Source: Amycolatopsis mediterranei (GTDB lineage Bacteria; Actinomycetota; Actinomycetes; Mycobacteriales; Pseudonocardiaceae). Taken from it: 64,000 nucleotides of DNA. Positions 41,736 to 50,004 of the stretch are shown here, in pieces; positions within the stretch are counted from its first letter, which is position 1; every line of letters begins with the position of its first letter. Position numbers and translations under genes: made by a program. Under the pieces are notes generated by a model, which worked only from the letters and a program-made list of their open reading frames with translations, was not told the origin of the DNA and did no database searches. Location: contig NZ_CP100416.1 in assembly GCF_026017845.1 (NCBI RefSeq), forward strand, positions 7,970,430 through 8,034,429, in the 5' to 3' direction.

Positions 41736-41822
41736 AGCGCCCCAATGTGGCCTTCGGTGCGTTCAACGCACCGAAGGCCACATTGGGTGCGTTGAACGCA
41801 ACCAAGGCCACATTGGGGCGCT
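41736..41822. repeat. Nested palindromic repeat element (GGCCACATTGGG family)
   Basis: A perfect 23-bp arm pair with one-base loop spans 41741-41763 and 41765-41787 (left arm begins CCCAATGTGGCC). A third copy of the arm end at 41804-41822 (AAGGCCACATTGGGGCGCT) is complementary to 41736-41754, giving an alternative 19-bp stem. A small TGCGTT-G-AACGCA hairpin sits between. It lies upstream of hrpA and at the 3' end of the small membrane protein gene. A decayed relative is seen at 57255-57290. Confidence 0.75.
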
Positions 41823-41828
41823 TTGGGC

Positions 41829-42077
41829 TCAGCCGGGCTGGCCGGGCTGCTGCGGCGGCTGGACCGGCGCGTGCTGCTCCGCCGTCTTGGCCCGGCTCAG
41901 CGCCACCGAGCCACCGATCAGCGCGAGCCCGGCCACGCCGAGGACGATGCCGAACACCGGCTGCATGTCGGTGGCCCAGGACAGGATCCGGAACTCGTAG
42001 TCGAACTGCTCGAGGACGAGCGTGCCGAACCCGAGCACGGCGCACAGCACGCCGATCCGCATCATGATCGAAGACAT
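41829..42077 (-). CDS. Small two-TM membrane protein
   Basis: An 82-residue protein with TM segments at about 5-23 (IMMRIGVLCAVLGFGTLVL) and 40-60 (VFGIVLGVAGLALIGGSVAL), then a Pro/Gln-rich tail APVQPPQQPGQPG. ATG 42077 follows AGGGGG at seven bases. No family is recognised. The palindromic element just past its stop may terminate it. It may be a structural or stress membrane protein; function unknown. Confidence 0.65.
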   Translation of the reverse strand: MSSIMMRIGVLCAVLGFGTLVLEQFDYEFRILSWATDMQPVFGIVLGVAGLALIGGSVALSRAKTAEQHAPVQPPQQPGQPG

Positions 42078-42195
42078 GGGAAACCCCCTGGTGAAAGGAA
42101 CGATGGAACCACCGGTCCGTCCCCGAGCGGCCGTGGCGAGGCAGAACCGTAGCGGCCCTCGCCCGCGCTGTCGCCCGAGTTCCCGATTCGTTACC

Positions 42196-43359
42196 TCACG
42201 TCCGCTGCAGCGAGTCCGGGCCCAGGTCGGCGAGCGTGCGGTGGCCGGACAACCCCATGGTCAGGTCGAAGTCCGCCAGCAGGCTGCGCAGGACGTGGCG
42301 CACGCCGTCCTCGCCCGCGTGGGCCAGGCCGTACACCCACGGGCGGCCGACCAGCACCGCCCGGGCGCCCAGGGCCAGTGCCTTGAGGACGTCGGAGCCG
42401 GTGCGGACGCCCGAGTCGAACAGCACCTCGATGCGGTCGCCGACCGCGGCGACGATGCCCGGGAGGGCCTCCAGGGCACCGAGCGCGCCATCGACCTGGC
42501 GGCCGCCGTGGTTCGACACCACGACGCCGTCCATGCCGGCCTCGGCCGCGCGGCGCGCGTCGGCGACGTGCTGGATGCCCTTGAGCACGATCGGGCCGTC
42601 CCAGTGCTCGCGCAGGAACGGCAGCTGGTCCCACGTCCGGTCGGTGCCGGTGAGCATGCCGATCCACCGCAGGATCGCCATGTTCGGGTCGTCTTCCGGC
42701 GACTTCTCCAGCAGGCCGCGGAACACCGGGTCGGTGAACGGGACGGCGCAGCCTTCGCCCTTCAGGAACGGCAGGTACGCCTGGTCCAGATCGGACGGTC
42801 GCCAGGCCAGCGTCCACGTGTCGAGGGTGACGACCAGCGCGGTGTAGCCCGCGTTCTTCGCCCGCGTCAGCAGGCTCGCGCAGACGTCGTTGTCGCCCGG
42901 CCAGTACAGCTGGAACCACCGCGGGCCGTCGCCGCCGGCCGCCGCGACGTCCTCGATGCCGGTCGAGGACGCCGTGGACAGGGTGAACGGCAGTCCGACC
43001 GACGCGGCGGCGCGGGCGGTCGCGGACTCGGCGTCCGGGTGGACGATCGACTGGACACCCACCGGGGCGAGGGCCACCGGCGCGGGCAGCCGGGTGCCGA
43101 GCACCGTCGTGGCCAGGTCGCGGTCCGTGGCGCCGGTCAGCATCCGGGGCACGACGCGCCAGCGGTCGAACGCCTCGCGGTTGGCCCGGGCGGTCGCGCC
43201 GGAGCCGGCCGCGCCCGCGACGTAGGAGAACGGCCCGGGTGCCATGACCTCGCGGGCCGACGCCTCGAGCTTCGTCGCGTCGGTCGAGCACGGCGGCAGC
43301 CGACCACCGAGTCCCTGCAGGTAGATCTCGTTCTGGTAGCTGCCGAAGCGTTCGGTCAC
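42196..43359 (-). CDS. FMN-dependent alpha-hydroxy-acid oxidase (lactate 2-monooxygenase-like)
   Basis: A 387-residue TIM-barrel flavoenzyme. FGSYQNEIYLQGLGGRLP at the N-terminus is characteristic of lactate 2-monooxygenases. PVALAPVGVQSIVHPDAE, FQLYWPGDND, GPIVLKGI and the active-site VVSNHGGRQVDGA (His and Arg) are family motifs. It oxidises a 2-hydroxy acid such as lactate, with decarboxylation to acetate if a true monooxygenase. GTG 43359 follows GAGGAGG. Divergent from the enoyl-reductase-like gene across a palindrome-containing gap. Confidence 0.87.
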   Translation of the reverse strand: MTERFGSYQNEIYLQGLGGRLPPCSTDATKLEASAREVMAPGPFSYVAGAAGSGATARANREAFDRWRVVPRMLTGATDRDLATTVLGTRLPAPVALAPVGVQSIVHPDAESATARAAASVGLPFTLSTASSTGIEDVAAAGGDGPRWFQLYWPGDNDVCASLLTRAKNAGYTALVVTLDTWTLAWRPSDLDQAYLPFLKGEGCAVPFTDPVFRGLLEKSPEDDPNMAILRWIGMLTGTDRTWDQLPFLREHWDGPIVLKGIQHVADARRAAEAGMDGVVVSNHGGRQVDGALGALEALPGIVAAVGDRIEVLFDSGVRTGSDVLKALALGARAVLVGRPWVYGLAHAGEDGVRHVLRSLLADFDLTMGLSGHRTLADLGPDSLQRT

Positions 43360-43389
43360 GGTGGCCTCCTCGCGGTCGAGGGGGCACTG

Positions 43390-43434
43390 TACCCGCCGGT
43401 AGTTCACCCGGCGCCGGGAACTGACCGGCGGGTA
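43390..43434. promoter_or_regulatory. Long imperfect palindrome in divergent promoter region
   Basis: TACCCGCCGGTAGTTC (43390-43405) and GAACTGACCGGCGGGTA (43418-43434) are complementary except for one bulged base. The 12-base centre contains CCCGGCGCCGGG, itself palindromic. It lies in the 111-bp gap between the lactate monooxygenase-like and enoyl-reductase-like genes, a likely operator shared by both. Confidence 0.55.
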
Positions 43435-43470
43435 ACCTGAGCCCGCCGACGTCCCTTCGAAGGAGCTGCC

Positions 43471-44631
43471 ATGCGCGCGTACGACGTGGTCCTGTTCGGC
43501 GCCACCGGGTTCACCGGCGGCCTGACCGCCGAGTACCTGGCCCGCCACGCCCCGGCCGACCTGCGCTGGGCGCTGGCCGGGCGCAACCGCGGCAAGCTCG
43601 AGGCCGTCCGGACGCGGCTGGCGGAGATCGACGACCGGTTCGGCGCGCTCGACCTGCTCGTCGCCGACTCCGGCGACCGCGCTTCCCTGGTGGCCGTCGC
43701 GGAGGCCACGAAGGTGGTGATCACCACCGTCGGCCCGTACCTGACGCACGGCGAACCGCTGGTGGCCGCGTGCGCCGAAGCGGGCACCGACTACGTCGAC
43801 CTGACCGGCGAACCCGAGTTCGTCGACCGGATGTACCTGGCGCACGACCGGCGCGCCCGCGAGACCGGCGCGCGGCTGGTGCACGCGTGCGGGTTCGACT
43901 CGATCCCGCACGACCTCGGCGCCTGGTTCACCGTGCAGCAGCTGCCCGAAGGCGTGCCGCTGCGGGTCGACGGCTACGTCCGCGCCGGCGGGATGCCCTC
44001 GGGCGGCACGTTCCTCAGCGCGCTGACCATCATGTCCCGGCTGCCGGCCGGGGCCCGCGTCGCGAAGGAACGCGCGGCGACCGAGCCGCGGCCGGCGGGC
44101 CGGTTCGCCCGCGCCCCGCTCGGACGCCCGCACCGGGTCGCCGAGCCGGGCTGGTGGGCGGTGCCGCTGCCGACGATCGACCCCGACGTCGTCCGCCGGT
44201 CGGCGGCTGCGTCCGAGCGCTACGGGCCGGACTTCACGTACCGGCACTTCGCCGCGGTGAAGCACCTGCCCGTGCTGGCCGGCGGTGTGGCCGGGGCGGG
44301 TGCCCTGCTCGCCGCGGCGCAGGTCCCGCCGGCCCGGCGGGCGCTGTCGCGGTTGCTGGCGCCCGGCAACGGGCCGAGTCCCGAGCGGCGCGCGCGGTCG
44401 TGGTTTTCGGTGCGGTTCCTCGGCGAAGGCGGCGGCTCGCGGGTGGTGACGGAGGTCTCGGGCGGCGATCCGGGCTACGACGAGACGGCGAAGATGCTGG
44501 CGGAGTCGGCCCTCTGCCTGGCGACCGACGACCTCCCGGAGACGGCGGGCCAGGTGACCACGGCGACCGCGATGGGCGGTGCGCTCGTGGACCGGCTCAC
44601 CAAGGCGGGCATCCGCTTCACGACGTTGTGA
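43471..44631 (+). CDS. Saccharopine dehydrogenase-fold trans-acting enoyl reductase-like protein
   Basis: A 386-residue protein. The Rossmann start AYDVVLFGATGFTGGLTAEYL, then LAGRNRGKLEAV and VVITTVGPYLTHGEPLVAAC, and the central YVDLTGEPEFVDRM and HACGFDSIPHDLGAW match the mycobacterial trans-acting enoyl reductase family (Rv2953/Rv2449c-like), which in mycobacteria reduces polyketide-bound enoyl groups. No polyketide synthase is nearby, so its substrate here is open. ATG 43471 follows AAGGAG. It overlaps the convergent monooxygenase gene by 14 bp. Confidence 0.85.
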   Translation: MRAYDVVLFGATGFTGGLTAEYLARHAPADLRWALAGRNRGKLEAVRTRLAEIDDRFGALDLLVADSGDRASLVAVAEATKVVITTVGPYLTHGEPLVAACAEAGTDYVDLTGEPEFVDRMYLAHDRRARETGARLVHACGFDSIPHDLGAWFTVQQLPEGVPLRVDGYVRAGGMPSGGTFLSALTIMSRLPAGARVAKERAATEPRPAGRFARAPLGRPHRVAEPGWWAVPLPTIDPDVVRRSAAASERYGPDFTYRHFAAVKHLPVLAGGVAGAGALLAAAQVPPARRALSRLLAPGNGPSPERRARSWFSVRFLGEGGGSRVVTEVSGGDPGYDETAKMLAESALCLATDDLPETAGQVTTATAMGGALVDRLTKAGIRFTTL

Positions 44632-46093
44632 TCTCGCAGTCGGTGATCTCGTAGTCGGCTTCGCGGAACTCGCCCACCCGCGAGCGCAGCCGCCCGGTGG
44701 AGAACGGCCAGCTGAAGCTGTTGCGCCCGTTGACGTCCGTGTAGTAGCTGGAGCAGCCGCCGGACTGGTAGACCGTGCCCGGCAGGGCCGCCTGGACCTC
44801 CGCGTTGAACGCCGCCTGCACCTCCGGGCGGACCGAAAGCGACGTCCCCGGCGACCGCAGCGTCCGGGTCACCGCCGCGACCGTGTGCCGCAGCTGGGCC
44901 TCGACGATCGTGAACGCCGACGAGTGCCCGGTGCCGAGACTCGGGCCCAGCAGCAGGTACAGGTTCGGGAACCCGGCCACCGTCGTCCCCGCGTACGCCT
45001 GCGGGCTGCCCTTCCAGTGGTCGTCGAGGCTGCGGCCCTCGGCGTCGAACACGCGCGCCGACACCGGCATGTCGAGGATGTGGAAGCCGGTGCCGAAGAT
45101 GATCGCGTCGACCTCGGCGACCGTACCGTCCGCGCCCAGCACGCGGCGGCCCTCCACCGCCCGCACCGCCGTCGGATGGACGTCCACAGTGGACTCCGTC
45201 AGGGCGCGGTAGTACGTGTTGGACATCAGCAGGCGCTTGCAGCCGAGCGTGTAGTCCGGCGTGAGCACCTTGCGCAGCACGGGATCCCGGACGGACCGGC
45301 GCAGGTGGGCGAGCCCGATCTTCTGCACCTGCCGCAGCAGCCACGGGTGCCGGAAGCCGAAGCCGAGCGTCTCCATCAGGCCGTACTCGGCGGCGCGCAG
45401 GGCCCCTTGCAGGGCCGGGAACCGCCGCAGGAGGAACCGCTCGGCGCCCGCGACGGGGTGGTCCGGCTTGGGCAGCACCCACTGCGCGGTGCGCTGGAAC
45501 AGGTGCAGCCGCCCCACCCGGGGCACGATCTCCGGGACGAACTGGACCGCGGACGCGCCGGTGCCGATCACCGCGACCCTCTTGCCCGTCAGGTCGTAAC
45601 CGTGGTTCCAGCGCGCGGAGTGGAAGACCTCGCCGGGGAAACCGGCGAGCCCCGGCAGGTCCGGGATCAGCGGTTCGTGCCAGGGACCGGTGCCGGCGAC
45701 CAGGATCCGCGCGGTGCAGGGCCCCTGCGACGTCTCGAGCTCCCACCGGGACTCCCGGGCGTTCCACTGCGCGCGCGTCACCTCGACGCCGTAGCGGATC
45801 TTCTCGGTGACGCCGAAGCGCGCGGCCGTGTCCTGCAGGTAGGCCCGGATCTCGGCCTGGCCGGCGAACGCGCGCGTCCACTCCGGATTGGGCGCGAACG
45901 AGTAGGAGTACAGCGCGGACGGGACGTCGCAGGCGCAGCCGGGGTAGGTGTTGTCGCGCCAGGTCCCGCCGAGCGCGCCGGCCTTCTCCAGCACGGCGAG
46001 GTCACCGACGCCGGCCTGGGAAAGGCGGATGGCGGCACCCAGGCCCGATGCCCCGGCACCGACGACGAGGACGGCGAAGTCGCGTTGTTCCAT
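44618..46093 (-). CDS. Baeyer-Villiger-type flavin monooxygenase
   Basis: A 491-residue class B flavoprotein monooxygenase. The FAD motif is VVGAGASGLGAAI, a second Rossmann motif VIGTGASAVQFVPEI binds NADPH, and the fingerprint FPGEVFHSARW matches the F-x-G-x3-H-x3-W pattern between them. GTGFHILD is the usual late ATG/D motif. It should insert oxygen into a ketone or oxidise a soft heteroatom. ATG 46093 lies inside the left arm of the TetR-type operator, so regulation by the divergent TetR protein is very likely. Confidence 0.9.
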   Translation of the reverse strand: MEQRDFAVLVVGAGASGLGAAIRLSQAGVGDLAVLEKAGALGGTWRDNTYPGCACDVPSALYSYSFAPNPEWTRAFAGQAEIRAYLQDTAARFGVTEKIRYGVEVTRAQWNARESRWELETSQGPCTARILVAGTGPWHEPLIPDLPGLAGFPGEVFHSARWNHGYDLTGKRVAVIGTGASAVQFVPEIVPRVGRLHLFQRTAQWVLPKPDHPVAGAERFLLRRFPALQGALRAAEYGLMETLGFGFRHPWLLRQVQKIGLAHLRRSVRDPVLRKVLTPDYTLGCKRLLMSNTYYRALTESTVDVHPTAVRAVEGRRVLGADGTVAEVDAIIFGTGFHILDMPVSARVFDAEGRSLDDHWKGSPQAYAGTTVAGFPNLYLLLGPSLGTGHSSAFTIVEAQLRHTVAAVTRTLRSPGTSLSVRPEVQAAFNAEVQAALPGTVYQSGGCSSYYTDVNGRNSFSWPFSTGRLRSRVGEFREADYEITDCEITTS

Positions 46094-46119
46094 TTTCGGA
46101 GACTAGCAGTATCCGAAAA
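46093..46119. promoter_or_regulatory. TTTTCGGA-N11-TCCGAAAA TetR operator
   Basis: TTTTCGGA (46093-46100) and TCCGAAAA (46112-46119) form a perfect palindrome with an 11-base spacer in the 66-bp gap between the monooxygenase and TetR genes. The left arm touches the monooxygenase start codon, so a bound repressor would block it directly. Confidence 0.65.
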
Positions 46120-46159
46120 CCATCGGTACCCCAATTCCACTGTTCGCTAGAGTGCCCCC

Positions 46160-46750
46160 ATGGCCCGACTCACCCGCGCGGAAAGCCAGGCACGCACCCG
46201 CGAGCAGCTGATCGAGACCGCCAAGCTGCTCTTCCTGCGCGACGGCTACTCGGTGACGTCGCTGGAGAAGGTCGCCGACGAGGCCGGGTATTCGAAGGGC
46301 GCGGTGTACTCGAACTTCCGCAACAAGGACGAGCTCTGCCTCACCGTGCTCGACCGGATCCACGACGAGCAGGTCGCCCTGATCGCCGAGGCGCTGGCCG
46401 GCGCCGAAGGCATGGAGGGACTGCTGGCGGCGTTCCAGACCTGGGCCGAGCGCAGCATCGGCGACGAGGCCTGGACCGCGCTCGAGGTCGAGTTCGCCAC
46501 GAACGCGCGGCGCGACCCGCACGTGCGTGCCGAGCTGGCCGCGCGGGACAAGGCCATCCGCGACACCATCGCCGGCCTGCTCACCGGGTACGCCGAGCGG
46601 TTCGGGATCACCCTCCCGATGTCGGCCGACGACGCCGCGACGGCGTTGCTCAGCCTGGGCATCGGGCTCGGCGTCCAGCGCGCGATCGACCCGACGATCC
46701 CGGTGACCGTGCTGCCGGACGTCATCCGCCTCTTCGCCGGGGTGCGCTGA
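46160..46750 (+). CDS. TetR-family transcriptional regulator
   Basis: A 196-residue TetR protein. The N-terminal HTH reads TREQLIETAKLLFLRDGYSV, then TSLEKVADEAGYSKGAVYSNFRNKDELCL with the first 20 residues carrying the recognition region (residues 12-60). The C-terminal ligand-binding helices (70-190) are not diagnostic. Divergent from the flavin monooxygenase and adjacent to a perfect operator, so it probably represses that gene and itself. Confidence 0.9.
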   Translation: MARLTRAESQARTREQLIETAKLLFLRDGYSVTSLEKVADEAGYSKGAVYSNFRNKDELCLTVLDRIHDEQVALIAEALAGAEGMEGLLAAFQTWAERSIGDEAWTALEVEFATNARRDPHVRAELAARDKAIRDTIAGLLTGYAERFGITLPMSADDAATALLSLGIGLGVQRAIDPTIPVTVLPDVIRLFAGVR

Positions 46751-46925
46751 CCGTCCTTTCCGGACCCGTCGGTGGTGGTCTGGACCGTTCACGAACATGA
46801 ACGAATTCCGCCTCTTGTGGAGCCTGCTGACCCTTCGCTACCGTGTCGTTACGCCGCAGCTCCACCCACATCACCCGTAACCGCCGTACTCCGACGGCGC
46901 ATCCCGCGGAAAGGGTCCCCTCCCC

Positions 46926-47771
46926 ATGAGCAAGAAGTTGCGGCCGGTCCTCGTCGGCACGCTCGGTGCGGCCTCCGTCGCCGCCCTCGTGATCACCACG
47001 CCGGCCCTCTCCTCGGCCGCCCCCGCGCCACTGGCGGCGTCCAGCGCGTCCGTGCTCGCCACCGGTGACCTCTCGGCCCCGGCCAAGAAGGAAATCGCGA
47101 TGAAGCTGGTCTCCAGCGCGGAAAACTCCTCGCTGGACTGGAAGGCGCAGTACAAGTACATCGAGGACATCGGCGACGGCCGCGGCTACACCGCGGGCAT
47201 CATCGGCTTCTGTTCGGGCACCGGCGACATGCTGGAACTCGTCGAGGCGTACACGAATTCCGTGCCGAACAACCCACTGGCGAAGTACCTTCCCGCGCTG
47301 CGCAAGGTGAACGGCACGGCTTCGCACTCCGGGCTGGGCTCGGCGTTCGAGAGCGCGTGGAAGCAGGCCGCGGCGACGACGGCGTTCCAGACCGCGCAGA
47401 ACAACGAGCGCGACCGCGTCTACTTCAACCCGTCGGTGAACCAGGGCAAGGCGGACGGCCTGAGCAACCTCGGTCAGTTCGCCTACTACGACGCCATCGT
47501 GATGCACGGCCCCGGCGACAGCTCCGACAGCTTCGGCGGCATCCGCAAGGCCGCGATGAAGAAGGCGAAGACCCCGGCACAGGGCGGCGACGAAGCGACG
47601 TACCTCAAGGCGTTCTTCGCCGCCCGCAAGGTGATCATGAAGCAGGAAGAGGCGCACGCGGACACCTCCCGCGTCGACACCGAGCAGGCGAAGTTCCTGA
47701 GCGAGGGCAACTTCGACCTGCACACCCCGCTGAAGTGGAAGGTCTACGGGGACTCGTACACGATCAACTGA
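46926..47771 (+). CDS. csn: Secreted GH46 chitosanase
   Basis: A 281-residue exported endo-chitosanase. The signal peptide is KKLRPVLVGTLGAASVAALV ending around SSAAPA (residue 33). The catalytic pair is visible with the family's 18-residue spacing: E66 in LVSSAENSSLDW and D84 in IEDIGDGRGYTAGIIGF. Later RVYFNPSVNQGK and AHADTSRVDTEQ also match GH46. It hydrolyses beta-1,4 bonds of chitosan outside the cell. The 175-bp upstream region holds its promoter and a GTTC(N8)GAAC repeat near 46788; it is monocistronic. Confidence 0.92.
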   Translation: MSKKLRPVLVGTLGAASVAALVITTPALSSAAPAPLAASSASVLATGDLSAPAKKEIAMKLVSSAENSSLDWKAQYKYIEDIGDGRGYTAGIIGFCSGTGDMLELVEAYTNSVPNNPLAKYLPALRKVNGTASHSGLGSAFESAWKQAAATTAFQTAQNNERDRVYFNPSVNQGKADGLSNLGQFAYYDAIVMHGPGDSSDSFGGIRKAAMKKAKTPAQGGDEATYLKAFFAARKVIMKQEEAHADTSRVDTEQAKFLSEGNFDLHTPLKWKVYGDSYTIN

Positions 47772-47777
47772 GCCGGG

Positions 47778-48764
47778 CTATCGGGTCAGGAGCGCATCCG
47801 CCGTACGGGTGTTCAGGATGCGCTCCGGCCCGATTCCCGCCTTGATCGCGCGCTCGCAGCCGTAGCCCAGCCAGTCGAGCTGGCCCGGCGCGTGCGCGTC
47901 GCTGTCGATGGTGAAGTCGCAGCCGATTTCCGCCGCCAGGCGCAGCAAGCGCATCGGCGGGTCCAGGCGCTCCGGCCGGGAATTGATCTCCACCGCCACC
48001 CCGTTCTCGCGGCACGCCGTGAACACCGCTTCGGCGTCGAACTCCGACTCCGGACGCCCGCGGCCGACCACCAGCCGTCCGGTGCAGTGCCCCAGCACCC
48101 GCACGTGCGGGTTCCGCACCGCCGCCACCATCCGGCGTGTCATGTCGCGCGCCGGCATGCGCAGTTTCGAATGGACGCTCGCGACGACGAAGTCCAGTTG
48201 CCCCAGCAGCTCCTCTTCCTGGTCGAGCGAGCCATCGTCGAGGATGTCGACCTCGATGCCGTGCAGCAGGCGGAAGGGCGCCATCAGCTCGTTGGCCTTC
48301 GCCACGATCTGCATCTGCGTCCGCAGCCGGTCCGGGGACAACCCGTTCGCGACCGTCAGCCGCGGCGAGTGGTCGGTCAGCACCATCCACTCGTGGCCGA
48401 CGTCCCGGCCCGCCACCGCCATCTCGCCGATCGAACTGCCGCCGTCCGACCAGTCCGAGTGGGTGTGGCAGTCGCCGCGCAACGCCGAGCGCAGCGGCTC
48501 ACCGTCCGGCAGCTCCTTGTCGACGATCTTCCCCCGGTACGCCGGGTCGCGGCCGGCCAGCGCGTCCTCGATGACGCCGGCGGTGGCCTTGCCGATCCCC
48601 GGCAACGACGTCAGCGTGCCGTTCTCCGCCAGCTGTGCCAGCTTCTCGGCGCCGGTCTTGTCGACCGTCGCCGCGGCGTTCCGGAACGCCCGGACGCGGT
48701 AGGTCGGTTCGCCCGCGCGTTCGAGCTGGAACGCGATCTCCCGCAACGCCCATGCCGGATCCAT
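47778..48764 (-). CDS. HhH-PHP metallophosphoesterase (Pol X C-terminus-like)
   Basis: A 328-residue protein with an N-terminal helix-hairpin-helix region (YRVRAFRNAAATVDK; LTSLPGIGKATAGVIEDAL) and a PHP domain with the full metal-ligand series: DCHTHSDWSDG, VLTDHSPRL, GIEVDILDDG, VVASVHSK, VLGHCTGR and TIDSDAHAP. Bacterial DNA polymerase X has the same parts but with a nucleotidyltransferase domain between them, which is absent here. It is likely a 3'-phosphatase/exonuclease or AP-site nuclease acting in repair. Nearly adjacent to the phosphoesterase gene upstream (9 bp). Confidence 0.85.
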   Translation of the reverse strand: MDPAWALREIAFQLERAGEPTYRVRAFRNAAATVDKTGAEKLAQLAENGTLTSLPGIGKATAGVIEDALAGRDPAYRGKIVDKELPDGEPLRSALRGDCHTHSDWSDGGSSIGEMAVAGRDVGHEWMVLTDHSPRLTVANGLSPDRLRTQMQIVAKANELMAPFRLLHGIEVDILDDGSLDQEEELLGQLDFVVASVHSKLRMPARDMTRRMVAAVRNPHVRVLGHCTGRLVVGRGRPESEFDAEAVFTACRENGVAVEINSRPERLDPPMRLLRLAAEIGCDFTIDSDAHAPGQLDWLGYGCERAIKAGIGPERILNTRTADALLTR

Positions 48765-48773
48765 GGGACCTGT

Positions 48774-49277
48774 CTACCCCCTCCGGGGCAGTTGATGCAG
48801 CTCGACGCCGGTCAGCGCACCGTTTTCGATGCGGCAGGTCTGGTACGTGCAGTACGGCTGACGGCGGCGGTCCGTCGGCGAACCGGGGTTGAGCAGGCGC
48901 AGCCCGGACGGCGCCACCGTGTCCCACGGGATGTGGCTGTGCCCGAAGACCAGCACGTCGGTGTCCGGGAACTGCGCGTCGCACCGCTGCTCGCGGCCCT
49001 GTTTGGCGCCCGTTTCGTGAATCACGGCCAGGCGTACGCCGTCGAGCTCCACCCGAGCGATCTCGGGCAGCCGCGCGCGCAGCGCCGGGCCGTCGTTGTT
49101 GCCGTACACGCCGATCAGCCGCTTGCTGCGCTCTTCCAGCTCGTCGAGCAGGGCGACGTCGACCCAGTCGCCCGCGTGCACGACGACGTCGGCGGCCGCC
49201 ACCTCGGCCCACACCTGCGGCGGCAGCTCGCGGGCGCGGGCCGGCAGGTGGGTGTCCGAGATGAGCAGCAGCCTCAT
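48774..49277 (-). CDS. YfcE-type metallophosphoesterase
   Basis: A 167-residue calcineurin-like phosphoesterase. LLISDTHLP, VVHAGDWVD, VYGNNDG and VFGHSHIPWD supply the metal ligands; LLNPGSPTDRRR is the usual C-terminal motif of the YfcE/MJ0936 group. It hydrolyses phosphodiesters in the cytoplasm. ATG 49277 overlaps the GntR gene stop (ATGA), so it forms an operon with the GntR regulator above and the PHP gene below. Confidence 0.87.
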   Translation of the reverse strand: MRLLLISDTHLPARARELPPQVWAEVAAADVVVHAGDWVDVALLDELEERSKRLIGVYGNNDGPALRARLPEIARVELDGVRLAVIHETGAKQGREQRCDAQFPDTDVLVFGHSHIPWDTVAPSGLRLLNPGSPTDRRRQPYCTYQTCRIENGALTGVELHQLPRRG

Positions 49278-49927
49278 CCGATGGCCTTCAGCACCCGCTC
49301 GAGGAACCCGCCGATGTGGTCGCGCAGCAGGGCGGCCGCGCCCTCCGCGTCCCCCTTCTTCGCCGCGGCCAGCACCGCCCGGTGCTCGGTCCACTCCTTC
49401 TTCCAGCTGGGGTTGGCCTCCCAGCCGACGACGCTGATCAGCGCCGCGCGGTCCTTGAGGTCGTCGAGGATGCTGACCAGCAGCGGGTTGCCGCAGCCGC
49501 GGTAGAGGGCACGGTGGAAGCGGCGGTTCAGCAGGCTCAGCGCGGCCTGGTCCTTGTCCGCGATCGCCGTCGACGCCTCCTTCAGCGCCTCCGCCGCGTC
49601 TTCCAGCAGCTCGGGGTCGTGCCGCTCGACGGTCCGCCGGACGGCCTCGGGCTCGAGCACCATCCGCACGTCGTAGACGGACTTCGCGAGCTCGGCGTCG
49701 ACCGTGATCACCGACGCGCCCTTGTACGGGCTGAACGTCACCAGCCCGGAGTTGGACAGCACCTTGAGCGCCTCGCGCACCGGGGTCTTCGACACGCCGA
49801 GCCGGGCGGCCAGCTCCGCCTCGACCAGCGGTTGACCCGGGACGAGTTCCCGGGTCAGGATGCCGCGGCGGATCTCCTCCAGGACCACTTCGGTCCGGGA
49901 GGCGGGCAGGCTGAACGTCCCGGTCAT
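49274..49927 (-). CDS. GntR-family (FCD-domain) regulator
   Basis: A 217-residue FadR-type regulator. The HTH includes VLEEIRRGILTRELVPGQPL, AELAARLGVSKTPVREALKVLSNSGLV (first 20 residues the recognition region), and the C-terminal FCD helical domain has RRFHRALYRGCGNPLL and EHRAVLAAAKKGDAEGA, with His residues of a metal site. It likely senses a sugar acid or related metabolite and controls the divergent dehydratase. The gap between them has a GTAT-N10-ATAC palindrome. Confidence 0.9.
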   Translation of the reverse strand: MTGTFSLPASRTEVVLEEIRRGILTRELVPGQPLVEAELAARLGVSKTPVREALKVLSNSGLVTFSPYKGASVITVDAELAKSVYDVRMVLEPEAVRRTVERHDPELLEDAAEALKEASTAIADKDQAALSLLNRRFHRALYRGCGNPLLVSILDDLKDRAALISVVGWEANPSWKKEWTEHRAVLAAAKKGDAEGAAALLRDHIGGFLERVLKAIG

Positions 49928-49978
49928 GGCGCGCTCCCTAGTTCGTGTCGGAACCCATTCAACCAGGCCAGGCAGATC

Positions 49979-49996
49979 GTATATCAGATGCCATAC
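49979..49996. promoter_or_regulatory. GTAT-N10-ATAC palindrome, GntR operator candidate
   Basis: GTAT (49979-49982) and ATAC (49993-49996) flank a ten-base centre, with GATC words outside both arms (49975-49978 and 49999-50002 region). It sits 9 bp before the dehydratase start codon in the divergent gap, where a repressor would block expression. Confidence 0.45.
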
Positions 49997-50004
49997 TGGA
50001 TCGC

